Source: UBA4660 sp034408895 (GTDB lineage: Bacteria > Bacteroidota > Bacteroidia > Flavobacteriales_D > Sanyastnellaceae). From it: a stretch of 64,000 nucleotides of DNA. Shown here in pieces: positions 34,391-43,054 of this stretch (positions are counted from its first letter, which is position 1; each line of letters starts with the position of its first letter). The position numbers and the translations under genes were made by a program. The stretch lies in assembly GCA_034408895.1 (NCBI GenBank), contig JAWXCI010000010.1:14975-78974 (forward strand). The letters are read 5' to 3'. The notes beneath the pieces are model-generated. The model was not told the origin of the DNA. It was given only the letters and a program-made list of their open reading frames with translations, and did not search any database.

Positions 34391-36556
34391 ATGTGCATAA
34401 ATACCTTCGCACGAAAACAACACCCATTGGCAAAAACAAAAAAAAAGCAGAGCACTACCAAACTTGATCTGCGCAAGGAAATTCTGGATGTATTTCATAA
34501 GTATCCTCGCAGGCCTCTTAACCACAAACAGGTTGCATCAGCGCTGGGCATCAGCGATAGCGGTATTCGCACACTCATCTTTGAGTTGTTGAATCTTGAG
34601 GCAGAGAATGGCAAACTGAAAGAAGTTGAGCGCGGGCAATTCGTGCTTAAAGAAATCCAGACGGAAACCTATCAGGGCATAATTGAGATCACCCGATTCG
34701 GGAGAGGATTTGTGACTGTTGATGGTTTTGAGAAAGACATTGAAATTGCAAAGGGAAATACGGGTTTTTCATTTTATGGCGATACGGTGGAAGTGCAGCT
34801 TAACCCTAAAGCGCGCAGGCCGGAAGCAAGAGTGATTCGTGTAGTGGAACGCAGGCGTAAAGAATACGTAGGCATCATAGAACTTTCAAAAGACCACGGA
34901 TTTTTCCTGCCATCGGACAAAAAGATTCATTCCGATTTCTATATCCCGAAAGACCAGATTGGAAGTGCAAAGCATGGAGACAAAGTGGTTGTTGAAATGA
35001 CTGGCTGGGATAATCCTGACAAGAATCCATTCGGCAAAGTGGTGCGCGTGTTGGGCAAGCCTGGAAATCACTTTGTGGAAATGCATGCCATCATAGCTGA
35101 GTTTGGATTGCCTTATGAATTTTCCGAGGAAGTAAACCGCGAGTCAGAAAAAATTTCAACTACTATCACCAAAGAGGAAATTGCCATGAGGAGAGACTTT
35201 CGCGAGGTGCTCACTTTTACCATTGATCCCTTTGACGCAAAAGATTTTGATGATGCACTCTCATACAAAAAACTTGAAAACGGAAATGTGGAGGTGGGAA
35301 TTCACATTGCTGATGTGAGTCATTACGTGTTGCCGAAAACATTGCTTGAACAGGAAGCCATTAATCGGGCAACGTCAGTTTATCTGGTGGATCGCACCAT
35401 TCCCATGCTACCCGAAAAGATTTCGAATGAATTGTGCTCACTCCGGCCCAACGAAGAGAAATTGTGTTTCTCCGCAGTGTTCGAGCTGGATGCAAAAGCG
35501 AAATTGAAAAAGGAATGGTTTGGAAGAACGATTATTCTTTCAAACAGGCGATTCACCTATGAAGAAGCACAGGAGGTAATTGAAACAGGCAAGGGAGATT
35601 TTGCTGCTGAAGTGCAACATCTCGATAAACTCGCCAAGCTGATGCGCGAGCAAAGATTTGTGGCGGGGGCGATTGATTTCGATACTGAAGAAGTGAAATT
35701 TAAGCTGGATGAAAAGGGATTTCCGCTGGGCGTCATCATCAAGCGGATGAAAGACAGCAACCGGTTAATTGAAGAATTCATGTTGCTCGCCAATAGAAAA
35801 GTGGGTGAGTTCATAGGAAAAGCAAAAGACAACCAGCAGGAGAAAACTTTTGTGTACCGCGTTCACGATTTGCCATCTGAAGAAAAGTTGACCCAGTTGC
35901 GCACGTTTGTAAAACACCTGGGGTATAAACTTCCAAAACCGACCGACAGCAATTCAGTGGGTGTGATTCGTGCACTGATGGATAAAGTGGCGGGCCAACC
36001 TGAAGAAGACATCATCAAACAAATGGCGATTCGTTCGATGGCTAAGGCTGAATATTCCACAAAAAACATTGGGCACTACGGGCTTGCATTTAAATACTAC
36101 ACGCACTTCACATCACCCATAAGACGATACCCTGATGTGATGGCGCATCGGCTCCTTCAACATTATCTTGACGGAGGAAAAAGTGTGAGCGCTGCGGACT
36201 ATGATGTGAAGTGCAAACACAGTTCGCTGATGGAAAAACGCGCTGCGGAAGCGGAGCGCGCAAGCATCAAGTACAAGCAAGTGGAGTATATGCTGATGCA
36301 CGAAGGACAGGAATTCGAGGGAATTATTTCAGGCCTGGCAGGATGGGGATTTTATGTGGAAGTGAAAGAAACTAAATGCGAGGGTATGGTTCCACTCAAG
36401 ACGTTGAAAGATGACAACTATGAATTTGATGCGGAGCGGTACATCATAAAAGGATTGAGAAAACGCAGGGAATTCCATCTGGGTGAAACGGTGCGAATCC
36501 GTGTGGCGGGAGGTGACTTGCAGGAGAGGAAGCTGGATTATGAGTTGTTGGGATGA
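34391..36556 (+). CDS. rnr: ribonuclease R
   Basis: Processive 3'-5' exoribonuclease of the RNB family that degrades structured RNA. An N-terminal winged-helix segment (RKEILDVFHKYPRRPLNHKQVASALGISDSG) is followed by cold-shock domains. The RNB catalytic domain holds the four-Asp cluster in DPFDAKDFDDAL and later HYGLAFKYYTHFTSPIRRYPD. A C-terminal S1 domain reads FEGIISGLAGWGFYVEV. Family proteins usually start MxKKKK, so a TTG at 34427 (reading MAKTKKKQ) may be the true start in place of the ATG at 34391. TACCTTCG at 34402-34409 is one base off the TAnnTTTG element and would suit the later start. Confidence 0.94.
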   Translation: MCINTFARKQHPLAKTKKKQSTTKLDLRKEILDVFHKYPRRPLNHKQVASALGISDSGIRTLIFELLNLEAENGKLKEVERGQFVLKEIQTETYQGIIEITRFGRGFVTVDGFEKDIEIAKGNTGFSFYGDTVEVQLNPKARRPEARVIRVVERRRKEYVGIIELSKDHGFFLPSDKKIHSDFYIPKDQIGSAKHGDKVVVEMTGWDNPDKNPFGKVVRVLGKPGNHFVEMHAIIAEFGLPYEFSEEVNRESEKISTTITKEEIAMRRDFREVLTFTIDPFDAKDFDDALSYKKLENGNVEVGIHIADVSHYVLPKTLLEQEAINRATSVYLVDRTIPMLPEKISNELCSLRPNEEKLCFSAVFELDAKAKLKKEWFGRTIILSNRRFTYEEAQEVIETGKGDFAAEVQHLDKLAKLMREQRFVAGAIDFDTEEVKFKLDEKGFPLGVIIKRMKDSNRLIEEFMLLANRKVGEFIGKAKDNQQEKTFVYRVHDLPSEEKLTQLRTFVKHLGYKLPKPTDSNSVGVIRALMDKVAGQPEEDIIKQMAIRSMAKAEYSTKNIGHYGLAFKYYTHFTSPIRRYPDVMAHRLLQHYLDGGKSVSAADYDVKCKHSSLMEKRAAEAERASIKYKQVEYMLMHEGQEFEGIISGLAGWGFYVEVKETKCEGMVPLKTLKDDNYEFDAERYIIKGLRKRREFHLGETVRIRVAGGDLQERKLDYELLG

Positions 36557-36557
36557 T

Positions 36558-36936
36558 TCAGAAAACAACAAACTTCTTTGTTGAAACATTTCCATTGACT
36601 TCCGATAAAATCTGGTAAACTCCTGGTGCAAACTGAAAATCAAAATCAATCATAGATAAACCCGGTTCATGGTGCCTTTGAAAACTGGCAATCTCTCTGC
36701 CTGTTGATTCGAAAAATTTGCCGCAAAGGATCGGAAAGATTATCACTCAGATACTATCCATCCAGGTTTACTGCATTGCCGGAATTGTTCTTTAGTTCGA
36801 TGAAGTCTGGTGTGTCCTCATTCAGGTCAAAAACTGTCTCACTGTTCTTCGAGCATACTTCATGGATCACAACACCTTGTGGTTTGCAAAACTGTGCACA
36901 AACAATTACCAGAAAAATCACCAACGTTGCTTTCAC
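36558..36936 (-). pseudogene. internally deleted lamin-tail T9SS protein
   Basis: From a GTG at 36936 the minus strand reads a signal peptide (KATLVIFLVIVCAQFC) and the opening of a lamin-tail domain (GVVIHEVCSKNSE, then DTPDFIELKNNSGNAVNLDG). A TAG follows where the domain usually has Tyr. Beyond it the same frame continues YLSDNLSDPL, again lamin-tail-like, and soon ends. In the next frame lies a type A sorting domain (ESTGREIASF, then APGVYQILSEV, KKFVVF) ending at 36558. So both ends of a secreted protein survive, the middle is gone, and there is a nonsense codon and a frame change. The 98 bases up to the divergent phosphatase gene hold no other feature. Confidence 0.8.
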
Positions 36937-37034
36937 TTTTTTGAGGGTAATGGTTGAAAAGGGTGTAAGGTAAATACTGCCGGCCTTGCATACAGTCGCG
37001 GTAAAATCCTCCCTTCCATGTTTAATTCGCTCCT

Positions 37035-38864
37035 GTGAAAAGTTGCTCCACTTTTGTTCTGCTCGCCTTGCTGTTTGTTGCATCAACTGCACAATGTCAA
37101 TGCACACCATCGGATGCAGGCGCTGGTTACCCCTTCTATCATGGTGTTGCATCGGGCGATGCTACAGAACATGAAGTATTGATTTGGACCAAGGTGACTC
37201 CCGAAGGAAGTTTTTCCGAACTTGAAGTGATGTGGAGGATGAGTGAAGATTCGCTAATGGTAAATGTGGTTGCGCAAGGTTCAGTGGTTACTAATGATGA
37301 GAAAAACCTTAGCGTGAAAGCGGTCGTAACCACTCTTGAGCCAGGCACATGGTATTACTATGAATTTGAGTGGAGCAATTACATCTCACCGAGAGGACGA
37401 ACAAGAACACTTCACGAAGACAACAGTCCAATGTCCATCGCTGTTTTTTCATGCTCAAATTACGAGCGTGGATACTTCAACGCGTATCGCGATGCGCTGG
37501 AGAAAAATAACTTCCACGCAGTGATTCATGTCGGAGATTATTTCTATGAGTATGCAGCCGGTGTTTCCTCATCAGGATTGCCTGACCGTATTCATGAACC
37601 ACTCAACGAACTTTTTACCCTCGATGATTACCGGACACGTCATGCGCAATGTTGCCTTGATGATGACTTGCGTGAACTGTCAAGACAATTTCCAATGTAT
37701 TCTATCTGGGACGATCACGAATTCCGAAATGATTGTTACAGTACTGGTGCATGGGGTCACGATGAAAATGTTTACGGCCCTTGGGAAGAAAGAGAACAGG
37801 CGGCCAAACAAGCATGGTTCGAATGGATACCCGTCCGCGATAACGCAGAGTTGAACATTTACCGCAGTTTCGAATGCGGCACTCTCGCTAAATTAATTTT
37901 TACCGACACGCGAATGGCAGGTCGCAGCGCACAAGTGAGTGCGGATTCTCCTTTAATTTTTGATACCACGCGAACCATCATCAGCGAAGAGCAAAAGGAA
38001 TGGCTTGCAGCAGAATTGCAAAGTGATGCCAACTGGAAAGTGATGATGAGTTCGGTCATGCTGAGTCCGCACATCACTTCAAGCGGCTACACAATTGATC
38101 CCGATTTATGGGATGGATATGTGGCGGACAGAAACTGGTTGCTGAATACGATCGAAGAAAATGAAATCGAAAATTTCATTGTTGTTTCCGGAGATTACCA
38201 TTCCAGCCGCGCGATGAATATTCCTTTTGCGAATTACAATGACACGCTGGCACAAGGCTCTGCCGGTTGCGAATTCACAACGTGTGCTGTCACATCGTAT
38301 CCACACTCGGTGGGCGATATTGGAGACTTTATGCTTATCAATCCGCACATCAAATTCATTGAACAGACACACAACGGATTTATGATTTTACACCTGGCGC
38401 AAGATTTCGCACAAGCGGAATGGAATTATGTCAATAGTGTTTTGAGCAACGACTTCAGTTCGTCTTTTGGTAAGCGGGCAATTGTCCATTCAGGAAATTC
38501 TTTTGTTGAATTGAGTGATGCTCCATCAGGAGTTTCAGCCAATGAAATTCTTCTACTTGCGGATTATTCATCATCACAAAGTTTGATGCACTATGATTTC
38601 ATTGAGTTAGAACTGATGAATATTTTTCCAAACCCAACCTCCGAAAAACTATTTATACAGTTCAATTCAGAACCAGGAGAAATTCAATTTTCAGTTTATG
38701 ATTTGAGCGGAAGAGTTGTTCTCCAAAAAAATGATTGCATGTCACAACGCGGAATGCACGGATTGGATTTTCAAACACAGCAACTTTCTTCTGGGGAATA
38801 TGTGTTGGAAATTCAGAAGTCGGGGAAGAGCATGAGTGTGAAATTTGTTGTGGAAAAGAATTGA
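37035..38864 (+). CDS. PhoD-like alkaline phosphatase D family protein with T9SS sorting domain
   Basis: Exported metallophosphatase-like protein of 609 residues. The start is a GTG at 37035, opening a signal peptide (KSCSTFVLLALLFVASTAQCQ). PhoD landmarks appear in order: YPFYHGVASGDATEHEVLIWTKV, VIHVGDYFYEY, WDDHEFRNDCYS, and the late VVSGDYHSSRA. These residues bind the Fe/Ca or dimetal centre in this family. Substrates are phosphomonoesters or diesters. The last 90 residues (MNIFPNPTSEKLFIQ, VYDLSGRVV, LSSGEYVLEI, KFVVEKN) are a type A sorting domain, so the enzyme is expected at the cell surface or outside. Confidence 0.9.
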   Translation: MKSCSTFVLLALLFVASTAQCQCTPSDAGAGYPFYHGVASGDATEHEVLIWTKVTPEGSFSELEVMWRMSEDSLMVNVVAQGSVVTNDEKNLSVKAVVTTLEPGTWYYYEFEWSNYISPRGRTRTLHEDNSPMSIAVFSCSNYERGYFNAYRDALEKNNFHAVIHVGDYFYEYAAGVSSSGLPDRIHEPLNELFTLDDYRTRHAQCCLDDDLRELSRQFPMYSIWDDHEFRNDCYSTGAWGHDENVYGPWEEREQAAKQAWFEWIPVRDNAELNIYRSFECGTLAKLIFTDTRMAGRSAQVSADSPLIFDTTRTIISEEQKEWLAAELQSDANWKVMMSSVMLSPHITSSGYTIDPDLWDGYVADRNWLLNTIEENEIENFIVVSGDYHSSRAMNIPFANYNDTLAQGSAGCEFTTCAVTSYPHSVGDIGDFMLINPHIKFIEQTHNGFMILHLAQDFAQAEWNYVNSVLSNDFSSSFGKRAIVHSGNSFVELSDAPSGVSANEILLLADYSSSQSLMHYDFIELELMNIFPNPTSEKLFIQFNSEPGEIQFSVYDLSGRVVLQKNDCMSQRGMHGLDFQTQQLSSGEYVLEIQKSGKSMSVKFVVEKN

Positions 38865-39023
38865 TCCGCCCTTTGGAAATTTATCACAAATTCACCCCTT
38901 GCGATCAAACCAGAAGTGTTGTAATGATGAAGAAGGTTTGCTTTTCTCCCAACTCATCCGCTTGAATTTTTGGGCAACGTTTCAGGTGTAACCGAGCTCA
39001 GAATGATGATTACGATAATGTAA

Positions 39024-39037
39024 CTGATAAATATCAG
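39024..39037. promoter_or_regulatory. FNR/CRP-type palindrome upstream of the Hsp20 relic and sensor kinase
   Basis: CTGAT-AAAT-ATCAG has perfect 5-bp arms with a 4-bp spacer, the geometry of FNR sites (TTGAT-N4-ATCAA). It lies between the phosphatase gene and the Hsp20 relic, 269 bp before the kinase ATG. Confidence 0.5.
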
Positions 39038-39111
39038 CTGCTGAAGTGTTTTCGGTCACTCAATGTCACGTGTCAATACCAAAACATTTATCTCATCAAT
39101 TGTCAATAGAA

Positions 39112-39222
39112 GTGGTGGACGAAAAAATTGATGCGAAGTATGACAATGGCATTCTGAAACTGACAGTGCCTAAGAAAACGGAAACAAAAACACGGAGTGC
39201 AAAGGAGAGAAAGGTTTGCTGA
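39112..39222 (+). pseudogene. C-terminal relic of an Hsp20 small heat-shock protein
   Basis: The frame ending at TGA 39220-39222 reads VDEKIDAKYDNGILKLTVPKK followed by a basic tail. This is the end of the alpha-crystallin domain (VxxxxIxAxYxNGILxLxxPKK). The upstream part of the domain is missing: the same frame reaches a stop at 39028 without Hsp20-like sequence. A frame-shifted KCFRSL motif just before could be what remains of the FxRSF strand. There is no start codon for a complete protein, so this is a decayed gene. Confidence 0.6.
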
Positions 39223-39305
39223 AGTGTAGTAAATTGATGGAAGTCCGCCCTGACAGACACAAAGCGAAGGGTGGCTTCTCTTTTACCAAAAACTATGTTT
39301 GCCCA

Positions 39306-40553
39306 ATGGATAAAATTAAAACTGAAGACAGTTTCGAAAGCAGGTTTGAATCTATATTCAATCATGTGAACGAAGGAATTTTGATTGCAAACAGGGATGG
39401 AAATATAGTGCTCAACAATCCGAAATTATCGCAACTGTTTGACTATGGTGCTGACGACCTCAAGGGTCGGCCGGTGGAAAATCTTATTCCGGTGGCGTTG
39501 AGGAAAAATCACATAAGCCACAGGGAAGGGTATATGAATAAACCCACCCCGAGACCGATGGGAAAAAACATGGTGCTGTTCGGACAGAAAAAGAGTGGTG
39601 CCCAGTTTCCTGTTGAAATCAGTCTTAGTTACTACGAAACGGAGGGAAGCCTTTATGTTATTGCATTTGTGATTGACATCTCGGAGAGATTTATGCAACA
39701 GCAAAAAATTGAAGGCATCAATGATGAGCTGAAACAACTGAATGAGAACCTCGAACGAAAGGTGGGTGAAAGAACATTGGTATTGAGAGAAGCACTCGAC
39801 TCGCTGGAAAAATCGCGAGATGAATTGACAATTGCTTTGGAGAAAGAAAAGGAGTTGAACGAAATGAAGTCAAGATTTATTTCAATGGCCTCACACGAAT
39901 TCCGCACACCTCTTTCAGCGGTGCTATCTTCTATCTCGCTTATCGGGAAATACAATAAAGAGGAAGAACAACCCAAGCGAGAAAAACACATTGATAGAAT
40001 AAAATCTGCGGTCCACAATCTCACCGATATCCTCAACGACATTCTTTCACTCGGCAAACTGGAGGAGGGTGTGATTCGTGCGAATATGGTCGTCTGCGAC
40101 TTGGCTCATTGTATTGAAGAAGTGGTGGCCGAACTTTCTGCGATTACAAAACCGGGGCAACAAATTCGCGCAACGCATTCGGGCAAAAATGAAATTGTTG
40201 CCGACAAACAATTGCTCCGTAACATTATCATCAATCTTGTTTCAAATGCCATAAAGTTTTCTTCTGAAGATGCTGCCATTGTGGTGAAGAGTGCGGTGAA
40301 TATGCACGGAGCAACAGTTGTCGTGAAGGACAACGGCCTTGGCATTTCGGAAGATGACCAGCGCCATTTGTTCGAGCGATTTTACCGGGGAAAAAACGCC
40401 ACCAACATTCAGGGAACCGGTCTTGGTCTCAGTATCGTTTTGAAATACCTCGAACTGATGGATGGCACTATCGAATGCAAAAGCGAACTTGAACACGGTT
40501 CCGAATTCATCATTTTTATTCCATTTCATATAATCAACCAACAACAAGCATGA
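39306..40553 (+). CDS. soluble PAS-domain sensor histidine kinase
   Basis: Cytosolic histidine kinase of 415 residues with no membrane helix. An N-terminal PAS domain (about 10-135) contains IFNHVNEGILIANRDGNIVLNN and the FixL/S-box-type stretch HISHREGY, PRPMG, QFPVEISLSYYE. A coiled coil follows (about 140-185), then the phospho-acceptor box SMASHEFRTPL with His197. The ATPase domain shows the N box (IIINLVSNAIKF), DNGLGIS and GTGLGLSIV. The start is set at ATG 39306; a TTG at 39216 would add an unconserved leader. It overlaps the receiver-CRP gene by four bases (ATGA), making a clear two-component pair. Whether the PAS binds haem or another ligand cannot be told. Confidence 0.92.
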   Translation: MDKIKTEDSFESRFESIFNHVNEGILIANRDGNIVLNNPKLSQLFDYGADDLKGRPVENLIPVALRKNHISHREGYMNKPTPRPMGKNMVLFGQKKSGAQFPVEISLSYYETEGSLYVIAFVIDISERFMQQQKIEGINDELKQLNENLERKVGERTLVLREALDSLEKSRDELTIALEKEKELNEMKSRFISMASHEFRTPLSAVLSSISLIGKYNKEEEQPKREKHIDRIKSAVHNLTDILNDILSLGKLEEGVIRANMVVCDLAHCIEEVVAELSAITKPGQQIRATHSGKNEIVADKQLLRNIIINLVSNAIKFSSEDAAIVVKSAVNMHGATVVVKDNGLGISEDDQRHLFERFYRGKNATNIQGTGLGLSIVLKYLELMDGTIECKSELEHGSEFIIFIPFHIINQQQA

Positions 40554-41608
40554 AAAAAATTCTTCTCATCGAGGACAACAAGGACGTACGCGAGAACACA
40601 GCAGAGATTTTGGAACTTGCCAGTTACCGGGTTTTTGCAGCAGAGAATGGCAAGATGGGAGTAGAAATGGCGCAGGGTGAAAATCCCGACCTAATTATTT
40701 GCGACATCATGATGCCCGTGCTGGATGGTTATGGCGTACTTCACTTGCTGGGCAAGAATGAAAAAACTGCAGGCATTCCATTCATCTTTCTAACTGCAAA
40801 GGCAGAACGAACCGATGTGCGCAAGGGAATGGAAATGGGTGCCGATGATTACATCACGAAACCTTTTGACGACATTGAACTGCTGAACGCGGTGGAGAGC
40901 AGGCTGAAAAAAGCGGAAGCGCTGCGCAAGGAAGTTCCTGCTACCGCTGATGGAGTGAGCGACCTCATCAGCAAAGTGAACGGATTGGAAGACATCGTTC
41001 ATATCGCACAACGCCAGCAAGTGAAATCGTTTAGGAAAAGGAGTCTTGTGTTTTCTGAAGGTGATACACCTTCGGGACTTTACCTGCTGAACAGCGGTAA
41101 AATAAAAATTTGCAAGAGCCACGAAATGGGAAAATCACTCATCACACGGCTCATTCACCCGGGCGAATTTTTCGGATTTCTTCCGCTGCTTGAGGGAAAT
41201 GAACATAGCTCATCAGCCGAAGCACTGGAAGATTGCGAAGTCACCATTTTCCCACAGGAAGATTTTTTCAGGCTCATTGAACGGTCGCCACAGGTGGCAC
41301 AGCAATTCATAAAAATGCTGGCAGGCAACATGACCAGCGACCATGAAAAACTTGTGGCACTCGCTTACAGCAGTGTGCGCAAACGCACAGCCGATGCGCT
41401 TCTCACACTGAAAAAACGCTATCAGGAAAATGCTGGCGCCCACTTCAGCATGGCCATAGCGCGCGAAGACCTTGCGAACATAGTGGGCACCGCCACGGAA
41501 TCTTTGATACGCACACTGAGCGATTTCCGCGAAGAAGAAATTATTTCCATTTCGGGTTCAAGCATTACCATTCTCGATGAACAAAAACTTACAAGAATGA
41601 AAAATTGA
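40550..41608 (+). CDS. hybrid response regulator: receiver domain fused to a CRP/FNR DNA-binding protein
   Basis: A 352-residue transcription regulator that joins a CheY-like receiver to a full CRP/FNR module. The receiver (1-120) has acidic residues IEDN, phospho-acceptor Asp52 (IICDIMMPVLDG), FLTAKAE and ITKPFDD. A cyclic-nucleotide-binding-type beta roll (about 150-260) contains FSEGDTPSGLYLLNSGKIKI, and the C-terminal winged helix (about 270-345) follows. The recognition helix carries Glu317 and Arg321 with the E-x3-R spacing by which CRP-type proteins read TGA half-sites. No FNR-type Cys cluster is seen, so control is expected to come through phosphorylation by the overlapping kinase. 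It is a candidate reader of the TGAY-N4-RTCA repeats before the cytochrome and cco units. Confidence 0.9.
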   Translation: MKKILLIEDNKDVRENTAEILELASYRVFAAENGKMGVEMAQGENPDLIICDIMMPVLDGYGVLHLLGKNEKTAGIPFIFLTAKAERTDVRKGMEMGADDYITKPFDDIELLNAVESRLKKAEALRKEVPATADGVSDLISKVNGLEDIVHIAQRQQVKSFRKRSLVFSEGDTPSGLYLLNSGKIKICKSHEMGKSLITRLIHPGEFFGFLPLLEGNEHSSSAEALEDCEVTIFPQEDFFRLIERSPQVAQQFIKMLAGNMTSDHEKLVALAYSSVRKRTADALLTLKKRYQENAGAHFSMAIAREDLANIVGTATESLIRTLSDFREEEIISISGSSITILDEQKLTRMKN

Positions 41609-41614
41609 TTCCAG

Positions 41615-42340
41615 TTGGAAGAACACATCATCATTTTCATCATCGCCCTTGTCACAGAAATTATTGGGACAGTTAGTGGTTTTGGTTCTTCGATGTTGTT
41701 TGTGCCGCTGGTTGGGTTGGTGTTGCCGCGTCCGCATGTGCTGGGTGTTACAAGCTTACTTCATGTATTCAGCAATACAGTGAAGGTGCTGATGTTTCGT
41801 AAACATATTGACTGGCGCATTGCACTCAAATTTGGAATTCCGAGTTTGTTACTCGTAATCGTTGGGGCATTTCTTGCCGGAAGTATTAATGATAGTTGGG
41901 CCCAGATTTCACTCGGTTTGTTTCTGCTTCTTGTTTCTGGGCTGTTCTTTTTCTTCCCCCAGATTAAATTGAAACCGACCAATGCAAGTGCAATTGCCAC
42001 TGGTGGCGTGGCAGGTTTTGTTGCAGGAATGCTGGGCACTGGTGGAGCCATTCGCGGAGCAGGACTTGCTGCATTTGGACTAAGCTCAAGTGCGTTTGTG
42101 GGTACGTCCGCAGCCATTGATTTCGGTGTGGACTTCTCGCGCATGTTCATTTATATCTCCGAAGGTTTTATGCCACTCGGCATTCTCGCCATGGTTCCTG
42201 CCCTACTTATTGCCTCAGTGCTTGGAACATGGATTGGCAAAAAAATACTTGACCGAATTTCGCAGAAAGTGTTTAGGAAAATTGTACTGGCGATGATTTT
42301 TTTGATGGGAGTAGTGCTCGTGGTGAAGCAGATGATGTGA
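41615..42340 (+). CDS. TauE/SafE family membrane permease
   Basis: Integral membrane protein of 241 residues with seven to eight helices and the two-fold TauE/SafE pattern: GFGSSMLFVPLVGLVLPRPHVLGVTSLLHVFSN in the first half, and AGFVAGMLGTGGAIRGAGLAAFGLSSSAFVGTSAAIDFG in the second. The family exports sulfite, sulfoacetate or related anions, or takes part in metal homeostasis; the substrate here is open. The start is a TTG at 41615, six bases after the regulator stop, as no ATG precedes the first helix. It shares a strand, and probably a transcript, with the two-component genes and converges with the nosY relic. Confidence 0.85.
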   Translation: MEEHIIIFIIALVTEIIGTVSGFGSSMLFVPLVGLVLPRPHVLGVTSLLHVFSNTVKVLMFRKHIDWRIALKFGIPSLLLVIVGAFLAGSINDSWAQISLGLFLLLVSGLFFFFPQIKLKPTNASAIATGGVAGFVAGMLGTGGAIRGAGLAAFGLSSSAFVGTSAAIDFGVDFSRMFIYISEGFMPLGILAMVPALLIASVLGTWIGKKILDRISQKVFRKIVLAMIFLMGVVLVVKQMM

Positions 42341-42371
42341 AGCAAAATTCTTGAACAAAAAAATTGCCTAC

Positions 42372-43054
42372 TCACAGATCCTTCTTCCCAAATTTCCTTC
42401 CGGCAAACCAAACAGGAACGATTGCCCAAAGCAGTAGCACAGAAATTGAAAGACCAGTTGCTGAACCGAAAATTTGCTGGAACAACGCACCGGTATATCC
42501 CAGCATCGCGCTCATGTCGAGTTCGAATAAAACGGAAATACGTGCGAGGTCAACAGGATTTAGCACACACATCATAAGGGTTGCTTTGTCCAGCGGATAG
42601 TCGCTGAATGCGTAAAGGATGAAGAGTACCAACCCATCGTAGATAGTGGCGAAGTAGAACCAGAGTAGTTTGGTGAACCCGATTCCGCGGGCTTTGTCGC
42701 GTGTGAACACCGAAGCAAGAAATGCCAGTGCGGTGAAAACAAAAGTGAGCAACACACCACTGCTACAAGCAGAAGCCCGGTGGCAGTGCCATCGAAAATG
42801 AGAACCGGAATGCCACAGCCAAGAACGAATGCCAGCGCAAGTGATAACGAAAGTCCGTTGTACATGCTGAAGAAAAGCGATGAACGCCTGATTGGTTGTG
42901 CGAGCAACAATTCTATGAACTCGCTGCTTTTGTAATAATAGATGGTGGAAAAAATCATGCTGACCAGCGGCACGAACAACAGCACAATGGAGTACAGTAA
43001 CACAATCCTGTTTCGCAGGATGTCGAGCAATGTGTATTTGATAATGCGAATCAT
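42372..43054 (-). pseudogene. nosY: decayed ABC permease of the nosY type
   Basis: The N-terminal part (IIKYTLLDILRNRIVLLYS, then VPLVSMIFSTIYYYKSSEFIELLLAQPIRR) is the NosY-type permease of the copper-site maturation system for nitrous oxide reductase. The frame breaks near 42755-42770. The C-terminal half continues in a second frame (LLTFVFTALAFLASVFTRDKARG, later WAIVPVWFAGRKF). Relative to memory of family members, a stretch between NRIVLLYS and VPLVS is also missing. The ATGA overlap with the nosF relic (43051-43054) preserves the original operon structure. It is best read as non-functional unless a programmed frameshift is shown. Confidence 0.75.

Noticed and set aside
38866..39023. Short frames between the phosphatase gene and the Hsp20 relic
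   Set aside because: The longest overlaps the phosphatase gene end and has no protein-like features.
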